In this document: positions 1 to 13,487 of the stretch, piece after piece
Numbering within the stretch: the first letter of the stretch is position 1
How the letters are laid out: each line of letters begins with the position of its first letter
Origin: Schizophyllum amplum
Taxonomy: Eukaryota > Basidiomycota > Agaricomycetes > Agaricales > Schizophyllaceae
Assembly: GCA_007026445.1 (NCBI GenBank)
Contig: VDMD01000015.1
Span: 558,001-622,000 of the forward strand
Length of the DNA: 64,000 nucleotides
Direction: 5' to 3'
Made by a program: the position numbers and the translations under genes
The notes under the pieces: model-generated
What the model saw: only the letters and a program-made list of their open reading frames with translations
Told to the model about the DNA's origin: nothing
The model's database searches: none

Positions 1-1
1 C

Positions 2-1296
<1,295 letters not shown>

Positions 1297-1677
1297 GTAG
1301 AGAATGAATACAACTGCTTGTAACTATATACCTGTGCAATACCTGTGAACTGCACGGGGATGAACCGTGGACGTCGGACGTCGGACTGGGCAACCCGTTT
1401 CAAACGGTTCGAGGCGGTACAAGGGCAGCACATGGCGATGTTGGAAGTTGGTGCACGTGCTTACGTAACCGTAACAGTCCGTGTCGCATTTCACGTCCGC
1501 CGCGTCGTGCACTTCACCCGCTCTCATCTGAAGCGCCCAGGTCAGGCTTAACGGGCAAGGTTTCCTGCAAAGCTCTGCTTATATTCGAGAGCCCACGGCG
1601 GTTCCTTTTATTGTAATCTCATTCCCACCGACGTCTGGTCCAGTCACCACTCTCCCGCACCCCACACCGAATTCACC
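1297..1677. other. Intergenic, arginine lyase to syntaxin
   Basis: No gene seen. The right end should hold the syntaxin promoter and leader; the sequence just before the start codon is C-rich (around 1640-1677). Confidence 0.6.
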
Positions 1678-3077
1678 ATGGCGAGAGACAGACTGGCTGC
1701 TATGCGGGTGCGCCAGTAAAATACCCGAGGCGCTCACCACCGCTCACGCTCAGCGACAGGCCCAGCAGCAGGGCGGGGGGTACAACACAAGCACGTACGT
1801 GGTCGTACCATATTTCGTTGCCCCGTCCTCTGGCTAATCTTGCGTTTCAGCAACTCGTATCCCACACAGGCAGCCGGCGGCTACGGTGGTGGAGGCGGCG
1901 GGGGCTACGGCCAGCCCCAGTATGGCGCACAGAACGACACGGGGTACGAAATGGCAGAGGTCAATGCCCCCGGCGGCGGCGGCGACAGCATGTCCGCGTT
2001 CTATACAGAGGTGCGTCGACACACCCTCAAAAGCTGCAAATACTCATGCTTTACCCCAGATATCCTCCATCCAAGACAGCCTGCGGCAATTCAACGACAA
2101 CGTCGCGCGTATCGGCGAGTTGCACTCGCGGTCTTTGAACAACATGGACGACGTTGCAGCGCAGCGCAACGCCTCGCAGCTCGACGACATGATCGAGGAG
2201 ACGAGCGCCCTCAGCACAACTCTCAAACGTCGTATCAAGTCCCTCGAGAAGCAGGGCGGCGCGGGGCGCGACGGCCAGATCCGCAAGCAGCAGACCGCCC
2301 TTGTGAAGTCCAAGTTCGTCGAGGCCATCCAAAATTACCAGACCGTGGAGCAGCAGTACCGCACAAAGTACAAGCAGCGCATGGAACGCCAGTTCAAGAT
2401 CGGTTGGTAATCCCCTCTACCTGTCCAGAAAGTCAGCTGAAACACCTTTTAGTCAAGCCTGATGCATCGCCCGACGAGGTCCGTGCCGTCGTCAACGACG
2501 AGCAGGGCGGGCAAATTTTCAGTCAAGCTGTGAGTGATGGCATTTGAACGGCTTTGGCAATGCTGACAATGTTGCCAGCTCATGAACTCTAACCGTTATG
2601 GCGACTCGCGGGCGGCATACCGCGAAGTTCAAGAACGGCACGAAGACATCAAGCGTATTGAGCGGACACTTGGTGAACTCGCGCAGCTGTTCAACGATGT
2701 GCGTCCAGCCCCATGAGTGACCGTGCCTGACGCTGACCTACCTGTTCCTAGATGAGTGTCCTGGTCGAGCAGCAAGACGAGACCATCAACACCATCGAGA
2801 CGCAAGCTGCTGCAGTCGAGCAGGATACGGAAGCTGGGTGAGTACTACTGATGTTTGTGTCGCTCTGCGTGCTGACCGTCGTTCAAGTCTCGGCTACACG
2901 GAGAAAGCAGTGAACTCGGCCCGCGCTGCCCGCAAAAAGCGCTGGATTTGCTTCTTCATCATCCTCATCGTCCTCGCCGTCATCGGTATCGTCGTCGGCA
3001 TTGTTGTCAGCAACAACATCAAGAACAACGACAAGAGCAACGATAGCGGCAACAGCGGCAGCATCACCACATCGTAA
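1678..3077 (+). CDS. Plasma-membrane t-SNARE, syntaxin (Sso1/Psy1 type)
   Basis: A Qa-SNARE that pairs with SNAP-25-like and synaptobrevin partners to fuse secretory vesicles with the plasma membrane. At least six exons. The N-terminus is Gln/Gly/Tyr-rich (YGGGGGGGYGQPQYG), followed by the Habc helices (SIQDSLRQFNDNVARIGELH onward), then the SNARE helix from about 2590 (REVQERHEDIKRIERTLGELAQ.. with the central ionic-layer Gln in LVEQQDETINTIE). The C-terminal single membrane anchor is ICFFIILIVLAVIGIVVGIVV, ending in a short Asn/Ser/Gly tail. The start ATG at 1678 gives MARDRLAAMR, spliced to RQAQQQGG. The glycine-rich insert before Habc is typical of basidiomycete orthologues in my recollection. 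Confidence 0.92.
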
Positions 3078-3540
3078 ACGCCCTTGACAGGGTTCGCTGC
3101 TCCGCGCACATACACTCTTTATCGACAGGCGACGACCTCCCCCACGACATCCAGCTCAGGCGCTCCGTGTGCAGGCTGCATATACCTCCCTGCCACAGTA
3201 TTACCCCCTCACATTCGTTTCCCGTGGTACCCCTGTCCTCTCGTTCTTCCTTTGCTGGTAGTACATAGCTCGGACATCGCGCAAGAGTTACTCTACTAGT
3301 GCTTCTATTGGATTGGCTCTCATCTATCTTGTTTATATTATTTCCAACGTTTCTCCTGGTATTGGTATCTAATTCACGAGGACATGCACGCTGGTGAAGA
3401 GAGCATAGGTAGCGCATACGCCCTCTGGCAATGACTATGCAGCGTGTTTGGATGCCCAGTGGGATGAGCGCGCGCTAGCGTTGAAAGTGAACCGCAGTAT
3501 TCGGCAACGGCCGCGTATGGTTGAATTGAACAATTGTGCA
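3078..3540. other. Intergenic, syntaxin to proton channel
   Basis: No gene supported. An open frame continues upstream of the chosen channel start to about 3448, so the true start of the channel could lie there. Confidence 0.5.
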
Positions 3541-4306
3541 ATGTCCGGTGTTGCCTCCTACCGCATGTCGTCCGATGAGAGTACGCCTCTACTTCCTACC
3601 GAGCGGCAGGATGTGGAAAGACAGGAGTGCGCTGTCTCTGCGTGGAGGGAGAAGACAGGATACGTATTAGAGTCCAAGGCTCTCCATTTGACCGTTATTT
3701 TCCTAGTAGGTCACAACGTCATGCAGGTTCAAGACTTCTCACCATAGCGCCTGACCTTCGCCCACACACTAGATTGTCCTTGACGCCGGATGCTCCCTTG
3801 CTGACCTCTCATACACGCTACTCACTCCCGGATGTACGCCCCCCGAGACCGGCGCACCCCTCTGGCTCGACTTCCTCTCGCACGTCTCCTTCGCCATCAC
3901 GACGCTCTTCCTCGTCGAAATCCCGCTCTCCCTCTGGGCCTTTGGCTGGAACTACTACAACCCATTCGGGCGGTACACGCACGCCGTGTTCCACTTCTTC
4001 GACGCGCTTATCATCACGGTGACGTTCGTGTTGGAGGCGATTCTACGCGGGAAGGAGCTCGAGCTCGCTTCGCTGCTCATTTTCCTGCGGTTGTGGCGGC
4101 TGGTGAAGTTGGTGGGAGGTAAGGTTCACGACGCGCTGTTGTGGTGTATTTTGGCTTATTGTGGATCAGGCGTTGCGGTTGGGGCAGGCGAAATCGATGA
4201 ACCTGATCAGAAGGAACTCGACGAAGCCAAGGAGGAATTACGAGCACTAAAGGAGGAGAACATCTCGCTGAGGCAACAATTATCGCGGTACGAGTCGAAT
4301 GAATAG
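3541..4306 (+). CDS. Hv1-like voltage-gated proton channel
   Basis: A four-helix voltage-sensor protein without a separate pore domain, as in Hv1 channels. Three exons: intron 1 begins at the GTAGGT after TVIFL (about 3705) and ends at the AG before IVLDAG (about 3771); intron 2 follows LVKLVG (about 4119). S1 carries IVLDAGCSLADL, which lines up with the VVLDALLVLAEL of animal Hv1, so the Asp is the likely selectivity residue. S2 has FLVEIPLSLWAFG, S3 has FFDALIITVTFVLE, and S4 reads FLRLWRLVKLVGG, spaced like the Hv1 RxWRxxR motif but with Lys at the third charge. The C-terminal 40 residues (ELDEAKEELRALKEENISLR) form a coiled coil, as used by Hv1 to dimerise. Starts at 3448, 3541 and 3568 are all possible; 3541 is chosen because MSGVASYRMSSDES begins a hydrophilic N-tail. 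Confidence 0.85.
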
Positions 4307-4461
4307 CTGTTCATGGGAACAACTACGGTGTTCAGTTCAGCAGAAGTCGTTCCGAACGCTACACATGAGGATGAACGTATTGCGTAACTGCAGTACAGCG
4401 AAGGATGTTTGCTCATCTAACGTGCTCCAATAATATATACGACTCGAAGTATGACTATGTA

Positions 4462-7343
4462 CTATGCCCTGGGTTCGTGGACGACAACATCCAGGACCGT
4501 TCTGAGAAAGACATGTTCAAAAACGGCTGTGTGGCAGAATTGATGGAAACCGCACCTAAGGTTGACCTTCGCGCCCGTCTCCACATCCGTAAGCGTCAAG
4601 TTATCGATGCAGTGCACGCCGGCGGACACTGCCATAAAGTCCATCCGCACGCTCTGGCACGTCGACGGGCGAAGCGGCCTACAGTCACCTTGTTAGCTTC
4701 CCCAACGTGTATCCATATCATTGTACTCACCCAACCCGCACCCGATTATCCAAAGGCAGTACTCCCACATCTCCCGCTTGCCGTCTCTTTCTCCGCCCTG
4801 TCTTATCAAAGAAGGGACAGCTCACATCGAACCGCCTCACCGCCTCGCCGCGGTTGAAGATGAAGATGTCCAACGTGAAGCTATCCAGCGGAAAGATTGC
4901 CGGGTCCTTCCCGCTGCCCGTAGACCGCAGCAAACCCACGGACACCACCACTGGCCCAAGCTCGGGCACATCCTGCTGCAGCACGGGCGTGCTCGGCCGC
5001 GGGAATGCTCCGCCGACCATAGGCCCCGGTGTCCGCGGGGTGTCGGACAAGCCGCGCTCGCGGCGGATCTCGACGCTGGGGGCGAGCGCGCCCGCCGTTT
5101 GCGCCGACGAGTACGTCGTTGCAGTCGGTGTGGCCGGGAACGGCACGCCGCCCGCGTCACCTGCGGACACGAACGGCGGATAGGCGGGTGTTGGCGGGAT
5201 AGGAGGTGGGATGCCCTCGATGGCGGCGGGGGAGGCGAGGGAGGCGACGGACGCGCGCTTCTGGGCTTGCGCAAAGTATGATTCTCCTCCAGCTCTGCCG
5301 GGCATGGGGGATGGCGGCAGGTCGAACGTCGTCGGCGTCAGCGGGATCTGGGCAGATATGGCTACAGAGGGATGGATGTGGCGCGGACCTATCGGGAGGG
5401 GCGGCGGGGGCGGCGTGCTACTAAGAGGCGATGCGCGATAGCCCAGGCTGGACAATGGGCGGCGGCCAGAGAGGTTCGAGGGCAACGTGTGGCGCTTCGG
5501 GCCGGGCACGCTCGGCGGAGAGAAGGCGGGATTCGACTGAATGTGCGGTGTTGATTGGCGCTTCGAGGAGAGCATGCCCGGCGACGAGCCCGGAAAAGGC
5601 GACGCTGGCTCGGGGAGGACGCTGAAGTTGGTCATCGAGTTGTTGCGGCTGCGAGGAGGGAAGTTGATTGGTGGCAGCGGCGTGCGGATATCGGGCTCGG
5701 GCAGGCGATTAGGATGTACAGTAAGATCCAGCAGACAGTTCCAGCGCGAGGAGAACGTCTTGGTGGGATACGACGTGTCAACGGTTGACGCTAGGATATA
5801 CGGCTTTCCAAAGATATTGATGGACACTGCACGCGTTAGGCCACTCATAGAGCTGCGGCGGTCAGCCCCGGCCAGGGGAGCATCGTCGTCGAATGGGCTG
5901 CGTAGGAAGGACACCGCATATATGAGGTTCCACTGCTCGTTCTCGCCAACCTTGACAGGAAACATCTGGCCGCGCTCGGCGTCAGGTTGAAAGAAGTCGT
6001 CTCCCCAGCCGACGAGGGCTGCCGTCGCGTCTGCTTGTCCTTCTAGTGATCCCGACGCAGATGATATACGCACGTCCACATTTTCGACAGCAAAGCCCAC
6101 GCCGCGTCCAGCCTCTCCTGAGTTCTCCACCTCGATGCAGAGCACGACCGTGCGCTCGTCGTTGCCTGCCGCCAGCCGATCTGCATCCTCTTCTCCCGCC
6201 CCCTCTTCCGTGCCCGGAAGTACCATGGCAGGAACAAACATGGTGCGCATGCGCACGCGGAACCCGCTCACGGCGTTCAGTGTGCGACGATAGGACTTGC
6301 GTAGAGTTGAAACAGCAGCCCTAGAGGCCGCCAGAGGGGATGGCAGCGCTGAGGACGGGCTTACGGGCGGTGGTGCGGAGAGCGAGAAGAGGGACTGTCG
6401 CGTTTGTCGGCCCAGGCGCGTGGAGGGGAGAGCGAGACCGTGTGCGTCGGCAAACGCAGGATCTGCCATGAGACCCTCAAGTAGGTTGGCTTCCGCCAGC
6501 CCATTCAGCGCGTCTGCATCTGGCGGAGCTGGTTGGGTGCCGTTGGCGGAGACGGGAGTGACGGGCGCTGTGCTGGCTGGAGTGACCGCGAGCTTCGACT
6601 TGATGTACGCCGAAAGCGGCTTGACCTTGTTCGCGCGGTCACGCAGGTAGCCGACGCCGTCAGACAGAGCAGTGGATCCGGATAGCTGAGCCGCAAGAAC
6701 GCTGTAACAATATATCAGCCTCCCATCGTCTTCCAACCCGACGCACTGACATACATACTGTCAGCGAGACGCGGTAGAGTGCAGTCCATGCATTGTCGTC
6801 CGGCGCCCATAGCAGCGCGAACGCGTCATCGTCGTTCTGTCCCCAGATCGTTGAGAGTAGCACTGTCCCCTCCGAGCGAAGGTAGCGCTTATCCGGATCC
6901 GCGGCGCTGGGCGTTGGGTTCGGCGTCGCAGGCGGAAATATAGATGGGTGGTGGCGAGGGGCGCCTCTTCGTGGAGGCGGGGGCATGAGCGAGCCGCGCG
7001 GGGAGACCATATCTTGTGAGGGCGGTGGCGACGGGCCGGAATAGACGGGGATCGGGTTGATGTACGACGCCTCCAGCGCAACTTGGACGTGCGAGAGAAA
7101 GGCGAGGAGCTCGGGGGGCGGGTGCTCGGGATCGGGCACGGTGTCGGGAGAGGGGTGGTCGACGCGAATGGTGACGAGCGCGTCGAGCTTCTCGTCGAAG
7201 AACGCGCGGTCGCGGTCGGCGGCGGGCGATCTGAGGCGCGTCAGCCATTCTTCCGTCGCCTCTTCTGGGGGAAATTCAATGGAGGAGTCTGGGACAATGA
7301 CGCCCAGTACGCTGCCGGTGAACAACTCTTCCAGCATCTTCAT
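4462..7343 (-). CDS. TRS65: TRAPP II subunit Trs65-like
   Basis: Trs65 is a fungal TRAPP II subunit that acts at the Golgi in Rab (Ypt31/32) activation. The N-terminus (MKMLEELFTGSVLGVIVPDSS) and the C-terminal part (DSFTLDIFIFNRGE, then PLDNRVRVG joined to PLRPSTCQSVRMDF, GVHCIDNLTLTDVETG and VLDVVVHEP) match the family pattern as I know it. Introns: one at about 6704-6763, one at 4679-4730 (phase gives VRVG-PLRPS), and a short in-frame one at about 4503-4556 that need not be spliced to keep the frame. The middle (about residues 450-700) is Ser/Pro-rich and probably disordered. The ATG at 7341-7343 is the first in frame; a second follows two codons later. About 930 residues. Family assignment rests on recalled motifs, not on a search. 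Confidence 0.8.
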
Positions 7344-7512
7344 CGCATAGCACGTCGCAGCGGGGGAAGACAACAGGCGGATCGTCGGTCCGATTGCCGG
7401 ATGCAGCGAACAGTAATACTAACAGAGTCGATGTGTACATTTGGTAAATTCTTTCGTCTACCGACACGGCATGATACATCTATACACTTCGTAACAATTC
7501 TCCTTCCATCGC

Positions 7513-9140
<1,628 letters not shown>

Positions 9141-10039
9141 CGAGGGTGATAAAATGGGGGAGATGAGAGGAAGGACAGTGCGATAGGTCAGCCCGCGCGA
9201 CAAGCAGATACGACTGGCAAACGCACTGGAGCTTGGAGATATACTTATAGGCGCGGGGAATCGGCCACTGGGTGATGCATGTGTTAATCAACTACTCCGT
9301 CGCTGTGATAATCAACGTACAGGATGCGCTTGACGTGCTACTACTGGTTAGGTCTGCTGAAGGCGCTGGCAGCAGACGATGGGAGGAGGAGAGCGGGATG
9401 TGCGGGGGCGGGGTACGATCGATTTATGACTAAGACTTGGACCTTGGCACTCTTATATCTTCGGTCCGCATCGCCGTCCTGCCGCCGCTCGCACGTTTTG
9501 TTCCGTTCATGCCTCCCCCACACGACCAATCTCCGCCGAATCCCCGCCACAAGGGCCGCTCGCTGACAACTCAACACCCTGGCACGCCGCCACAGCGACG
9601 GAGCGCACCAAAAGCGTCCTCCTCAGCGTGTACTTTTAAGTCAAAAACCACGGCGGATAGATATACACAAAATAACCATTAATCGTGAGGCATCTATGCT
9701 ATGTAGAGACCGGTGACATTATAGATAGGGTGGGGGAGGGGTGCGTCCGTGCATGAAAGAGACCAGCAGTAACGACAATCGCAAGATGGGCACGCAACGC
9801 GATGGTATGGGGCAGCGCGCGGGCGGAGCTGGGGCGGAGTGTGGGCGAGACATGTATAGTGGAGAAGGGAAACCGAGTCATATCGTCGTGATAGGCGTAA
9901 CAGAGTAGGTGCAGCCCATGCCCGCGCGCGTGCAGTCGTGGATATAGAAGCGTGTGCGTTGCAAGCGTAGACGGGGGTGAATGGGACGGGCGAGGGGGCG
10001 TGAGGGGGGCGTGCGTGGGGCACGCGGCGACCACGCCCT
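9141..10039. other. Intergenic, AN1 protein to aminotransferase (both genes on minus strand)
   Basis: About 900 bases without a supported gene. The left part should be the 3' UTR of the AN1 gene; the part near 9141-9600 should hold the aminotransferase promoter. Open frames here begin with non-ATG codons or lack family features. Confidence 0.6.
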
Positions 10040-10331
10040 CTACGCTGTGGCCATCTTGGAAGCGACCGTCCGCTCGCTCTCCAGCTTCGCCTTGTTCCGG
10101 TCGAATGCCTGCTGCCTGCAGCTCTCGAGCTGATTGCAGGCGTGGTGCTCGGGCAGGCGATGCTGGGTCCCTTGTCAGCATGCAATTGTCTCGGGGGATA
10201 AGATGATAGGGACTCACCGAGCCGCAGAAGTGGGCGCTGCAGTGTGGGCAGGAGCCTATCATGCGCAGGGCGGCCTGATTGCAGTGGTCCTCAGAGCCGA
10301 TGGCGTACTGGCAGCGCTTCTTGGCAGGCAT
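10040..10331 (-). CDS. Small AN1-type zinc-finger protein
   Basis: A protein of about 77 residues in two exons. Exon 1 reads MPAKKRCQYAIGSEDHCNQAALRMIG then CPHCSAHFCGS; an intron starting GTGAGT at about 10216 splices to HRLPEHHACNQLESCRQQAF. The Cys/His spacing (C..C..CPHC..FC..HRLPEHH..C) is that of an AN1 finger. The C-terminal helix ends ERTVASKMATA. Fungal relatives of this size are stress-linked proteins thought to bind the ubiquitin/proteasome system; the exact role here is inferred only from the finger. A GTGAGT..TTAG pair at about 10375-10427 on the minus strand could be a 5' UTR intron, with a TATAAATA box beyond it. Confidence 0.88.
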
Positions 10332-10498
10332 GGTGGTGGATGGAGGAGGCGAGGAGGTGAGCGGGTGGGGGAGCTAAGGGTACGGCGTCAGTGGGGACGA
10401 TAGTGGGGACCGCGAGCACGACTCACCTGATATGTCGAGTGCCGGTGGGGGCAAGGCTTGGTCAAAGGGGTAGGGGGGACTGGCTGAGGGAGACACGG

Positions 10499-10506
10499 TA
10501 TTTATA
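10499..10506 (-). promoter_or_regulatory. Candidate TATA box of the AN1 gene
   Basis: TATAAATA on the minus strand, about 170 bases before the ATG. The distance would shrink to about 115 bases if the putative 5' UTR intron at 10375-10427 is removed. Confidence 0.4.
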
Positions 10507-11539
10507 TTCCACTGCTGGGCTTACGCGTCGCCTCGCACGTGACTCGGATCGGGCTCCACGGTGCGGTGCATGGCGGGACCTTGCTCTCTCCATCCTTCAC
10601 GCGCGTTGCCGCCTGCCTGCCTACGCTTATTTGAGCACCTGTACTTACAAAGCCTGTATTCAGCCACAACAAGGCAGCGTTATACTCCTGTTGTTGCCTT
10701 ACTCAGCAACGCTACTGGGGAACTCGCGGGGAAACTAGTACCGTCCTCGGACCCACACAGTCTCGGAGTGACCCTCGGCCGTCGGAGGCAATTCGTGGTG
10801 GCGACCAGTAGCGACCATGCAGCGCTCTATCGATGTCGAGACCGTTCCCTGATCAAGACGGACACGCATAGGGAATCAAGACATTCAGTCCTACTCTGCA
10901 CCCAATCGCTGACTTTCGGAATCAGACGCAACAGATTCAGAGCCATGCGCCGATAGTGAGGCTGCCGCGCTGCCTGCGACCGGTCGCCGCGTCCGAAGAC
11001 CGTCAAAGTGTTCGGAGACCTGGGTTCGAAGAATCCGGCGAACGCTGCTTATATCGTGGGCCAAACCAGGGCCAAACGGGCGAAGACCATCGACGCGCTA
11101 ACCGACGCCGTGTCAGGTCGTCTGTGGGTCGACTTTCTCTTGAACGTATCTGGAACTTGGGACTCTGAACCGACTCCAACTCTGTGAGGATGCGGGGCTA
11201 ATACCTTCGACTTGAGCGTCTACCAGCATCTCTTGTACGCTCGTAGGACCTCGGCCTCTTCAAAGGGGACACGCGCGCCTTGCGCTTTCGGACCACACGC
11301 GGTCTTGGAATCCCTCCGCCCGTCGTCCAGCCGCCTTGTTATCGGTCCATCATCTGGACGAGCACTTGCTCAGCTCAGAGATACTGGAGTCGCACTCGCT
11401 CAGCTAAGCGCCATCCTCTCGTACTTGCTCAGCTAAGCACCGTCCTCCGGACGCCCAGGACGCCTTGTCGGCCCATGTTCCATCGGACAGTAACATTCGT
11501 TCCCCCCGCGGACGCCTTTTGTAGGCAGACGCCGTGCTG

Positions 11540-11720
11540 AACGTCTCTTGCGATGACCGAACAGCTCTTGCGAGTGTAATTGTACAGCTCTCGCGGTGGC
11601 CCAACAGCTCTCGCGGTGGCCCAACAGCTCTTGCGGTGGCCCAACAGCTCTTGCGGTGACCGAACAGCTCCTGCGATGGCCGAACAGCTCTTACGATGAC
11701 CGAATACCTTTTGCGATGGC
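11540..11720. repeat. 20-base minisatellite
   Basis: About nine units of roughly CCAACAGCTCTTGCGGTGGC. Seven units between 11581 and 11720 keep an exact 20-base register; the two at the left edge are degenerate. Units differ by one to four bases and drift from CGGTGGCC to CGATGACC rightwards. Confidence 0.9.
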
Positions 11721-13487
11721 CGCCACCGAGGTACCGCTCCGAGACCATTCTTCCCGATTAGGCCTGCAAAGGGCCGTCTCCCATTGTGGTCGTGACGTCC
11801 TATCTTCCCGTGGTTAGCGCCTGGTCCCGATAATCGAGGTCTTTCGACCAACGATATGTCCGGGTGGCGGACTCTTGCCGCGACCGAGTCCGATGGCAGC
11901 GCGTGGACTCCTGCAGGACACAGCGGCAACCCTTGCGTCCAGCTGTGTCCAGAGACGCCCTGCTTTTACCTCGGATGCTCGAGGTCGTGGTGCTTGTCGC
12001 TTCGCGTGCGTGCCGGGTGATGGAGAGCTGGGAAGCCCAAACCGCTCAGGGAAGACTTGGACGGTGGGCGTGTATCTGAAGTTTGACACCTGTGCGTTCT
12101 GTTGAAGATCTTGCAGGCGGCGGTCACCACTCAGTGGCGCGACGGCGAGCGTCAGCCGAAGGCGGTCGAGCACTCGCTACAGATGGGCAGGTCAGTGCAG
12201 ACCGAATGCAGGGCAAGCGCAAAGCATCGCTTCGCTAGCGGCACGCGCCCGCGGCTAGACTAGCATGCCCAGCATTCCCCCTCTCGAAACGCTCAATTTA
12301 TGGCCACAACCGAGCGCTGTAAATTTGTGGCCCGCCCAACCTGCATCTCCAGCGCCGGCACAGGCGCGCATGTCTATCAGGCCGCTTCTTCGACAATCGA
12401 GTGACGAGCTGAAGTCTCCACTCTGCGCCTGCTCTGCGCGCTTTTGTGTCGTAAACGACGCGCCCGCGGGCCGGGAAGGTCATGTATGTGGAGCGCTTTG
12501 TGGTTCGACTTTGCTTACCGAAGGCTCCGGGCAATTGAGTAGGGCCTCTGCATATGAATATGCACACCGACAAGCGAGACGGACGCCGCGCACCCGTGGG
12601 GTTTGTTCTGTCAACACCAGAAGGCGCCAACGCGTTATACAGTACAGCTTGTCATCGTCTGACGGTTGCTGGGAAGGTAAGACCTGCCTTGCGAATGATG
12701 CTGAAGGGGCCACAATACATGCCCTTGATTGTGATGAATGCATGCAAAGTCCTCGGTGATTCCTCAAGTGCGTCAAGTCGGTGTCATGTCACCGCGTGAG
12801 GCTGGTGCGGGCGACACGACAAAGGAGCGGATGATAGCAAATGAAAGAATTGGCTGGGGTTGTGGGCGAGGACTCGAAGAGCGAAGGAATGACAGTCAGT
12901 CGCCTTTTGGCAAGTTGAGTTGTTAGAGCTGCCATCTGGTCTGCGAATCGTGATCGGCGTCGAGTCATCATCTGTGCCTGTGATCGCATAGCCCGAGAGT
13001 TGCGTCTGAAGACAAAGAACGTCTCTGGGAGGACATACGGTGCAGGAAGAAGGCTTGTTGTTGCTTGTACGGACATGGGGGGCCGGAAGTGTACGCATGA
13101 GGGCGTCGGAGGCGCGATACTGGAAAAGGACAAATGGGTGCGTGACGTCAGGTGAATGACGTCGTTGCCGCCCTGGCGGACTTGCTTGTTTGCGTGAACG
13201 ATCTTTTTCCGTTGGCTGCCAGGTGTTCATTTTCTGGAAAGAGAGCGCGCGTACCAAGGGACGCGATTCCCTGATTATCGTTCTATTTATCGGGGTATTT
13301 TCCTCGACTTTACGGCCTGCAGCGCCGCCGACACCGCCGCCGACGCCGAGCCCGACGCCGCCAGCAGGCGCCCCGCCGCCTCGCCCGTCCGACGCCCGCC
13401 CCCGCCACGGTGGATGCTGTGTGCAAACAGCAGCAAGCCACACGAGTGCGTGTCCTGCACGCGTCCGCTTCTTTGTCCCGAACGCTC

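Larger units (their letters stand above)
10332..13487. other. Gene-poor stretch of about 3.1 kb
   Basis: No coding region I can support on either strand. Open frames are short, start with GTG/TTG, or are low-complexity. It contains a 20-base tandem array (11540-11720) preceded by looser repeats of GCTCAGCTAAGC type (11365-11450). The right edge (13310-13420) is a CCG-rich tract upstream of the PP4R1-like gene. Confidence 0.6.

Noticed and set aside
11020..11050. GGGTTCGAAGAATCC word resembling a tRNA T-arm
   Set aside because: The loop length is wrong and no acceptor or anticodon stem can be paired nearby.
12784..13443. 219-codon open frame on the minus strand
   Set aside because: Starts with GTG, overlaps GC-rich low-complexity sequence and the upstream region of the PP4R1-like gene, and shows no domain.
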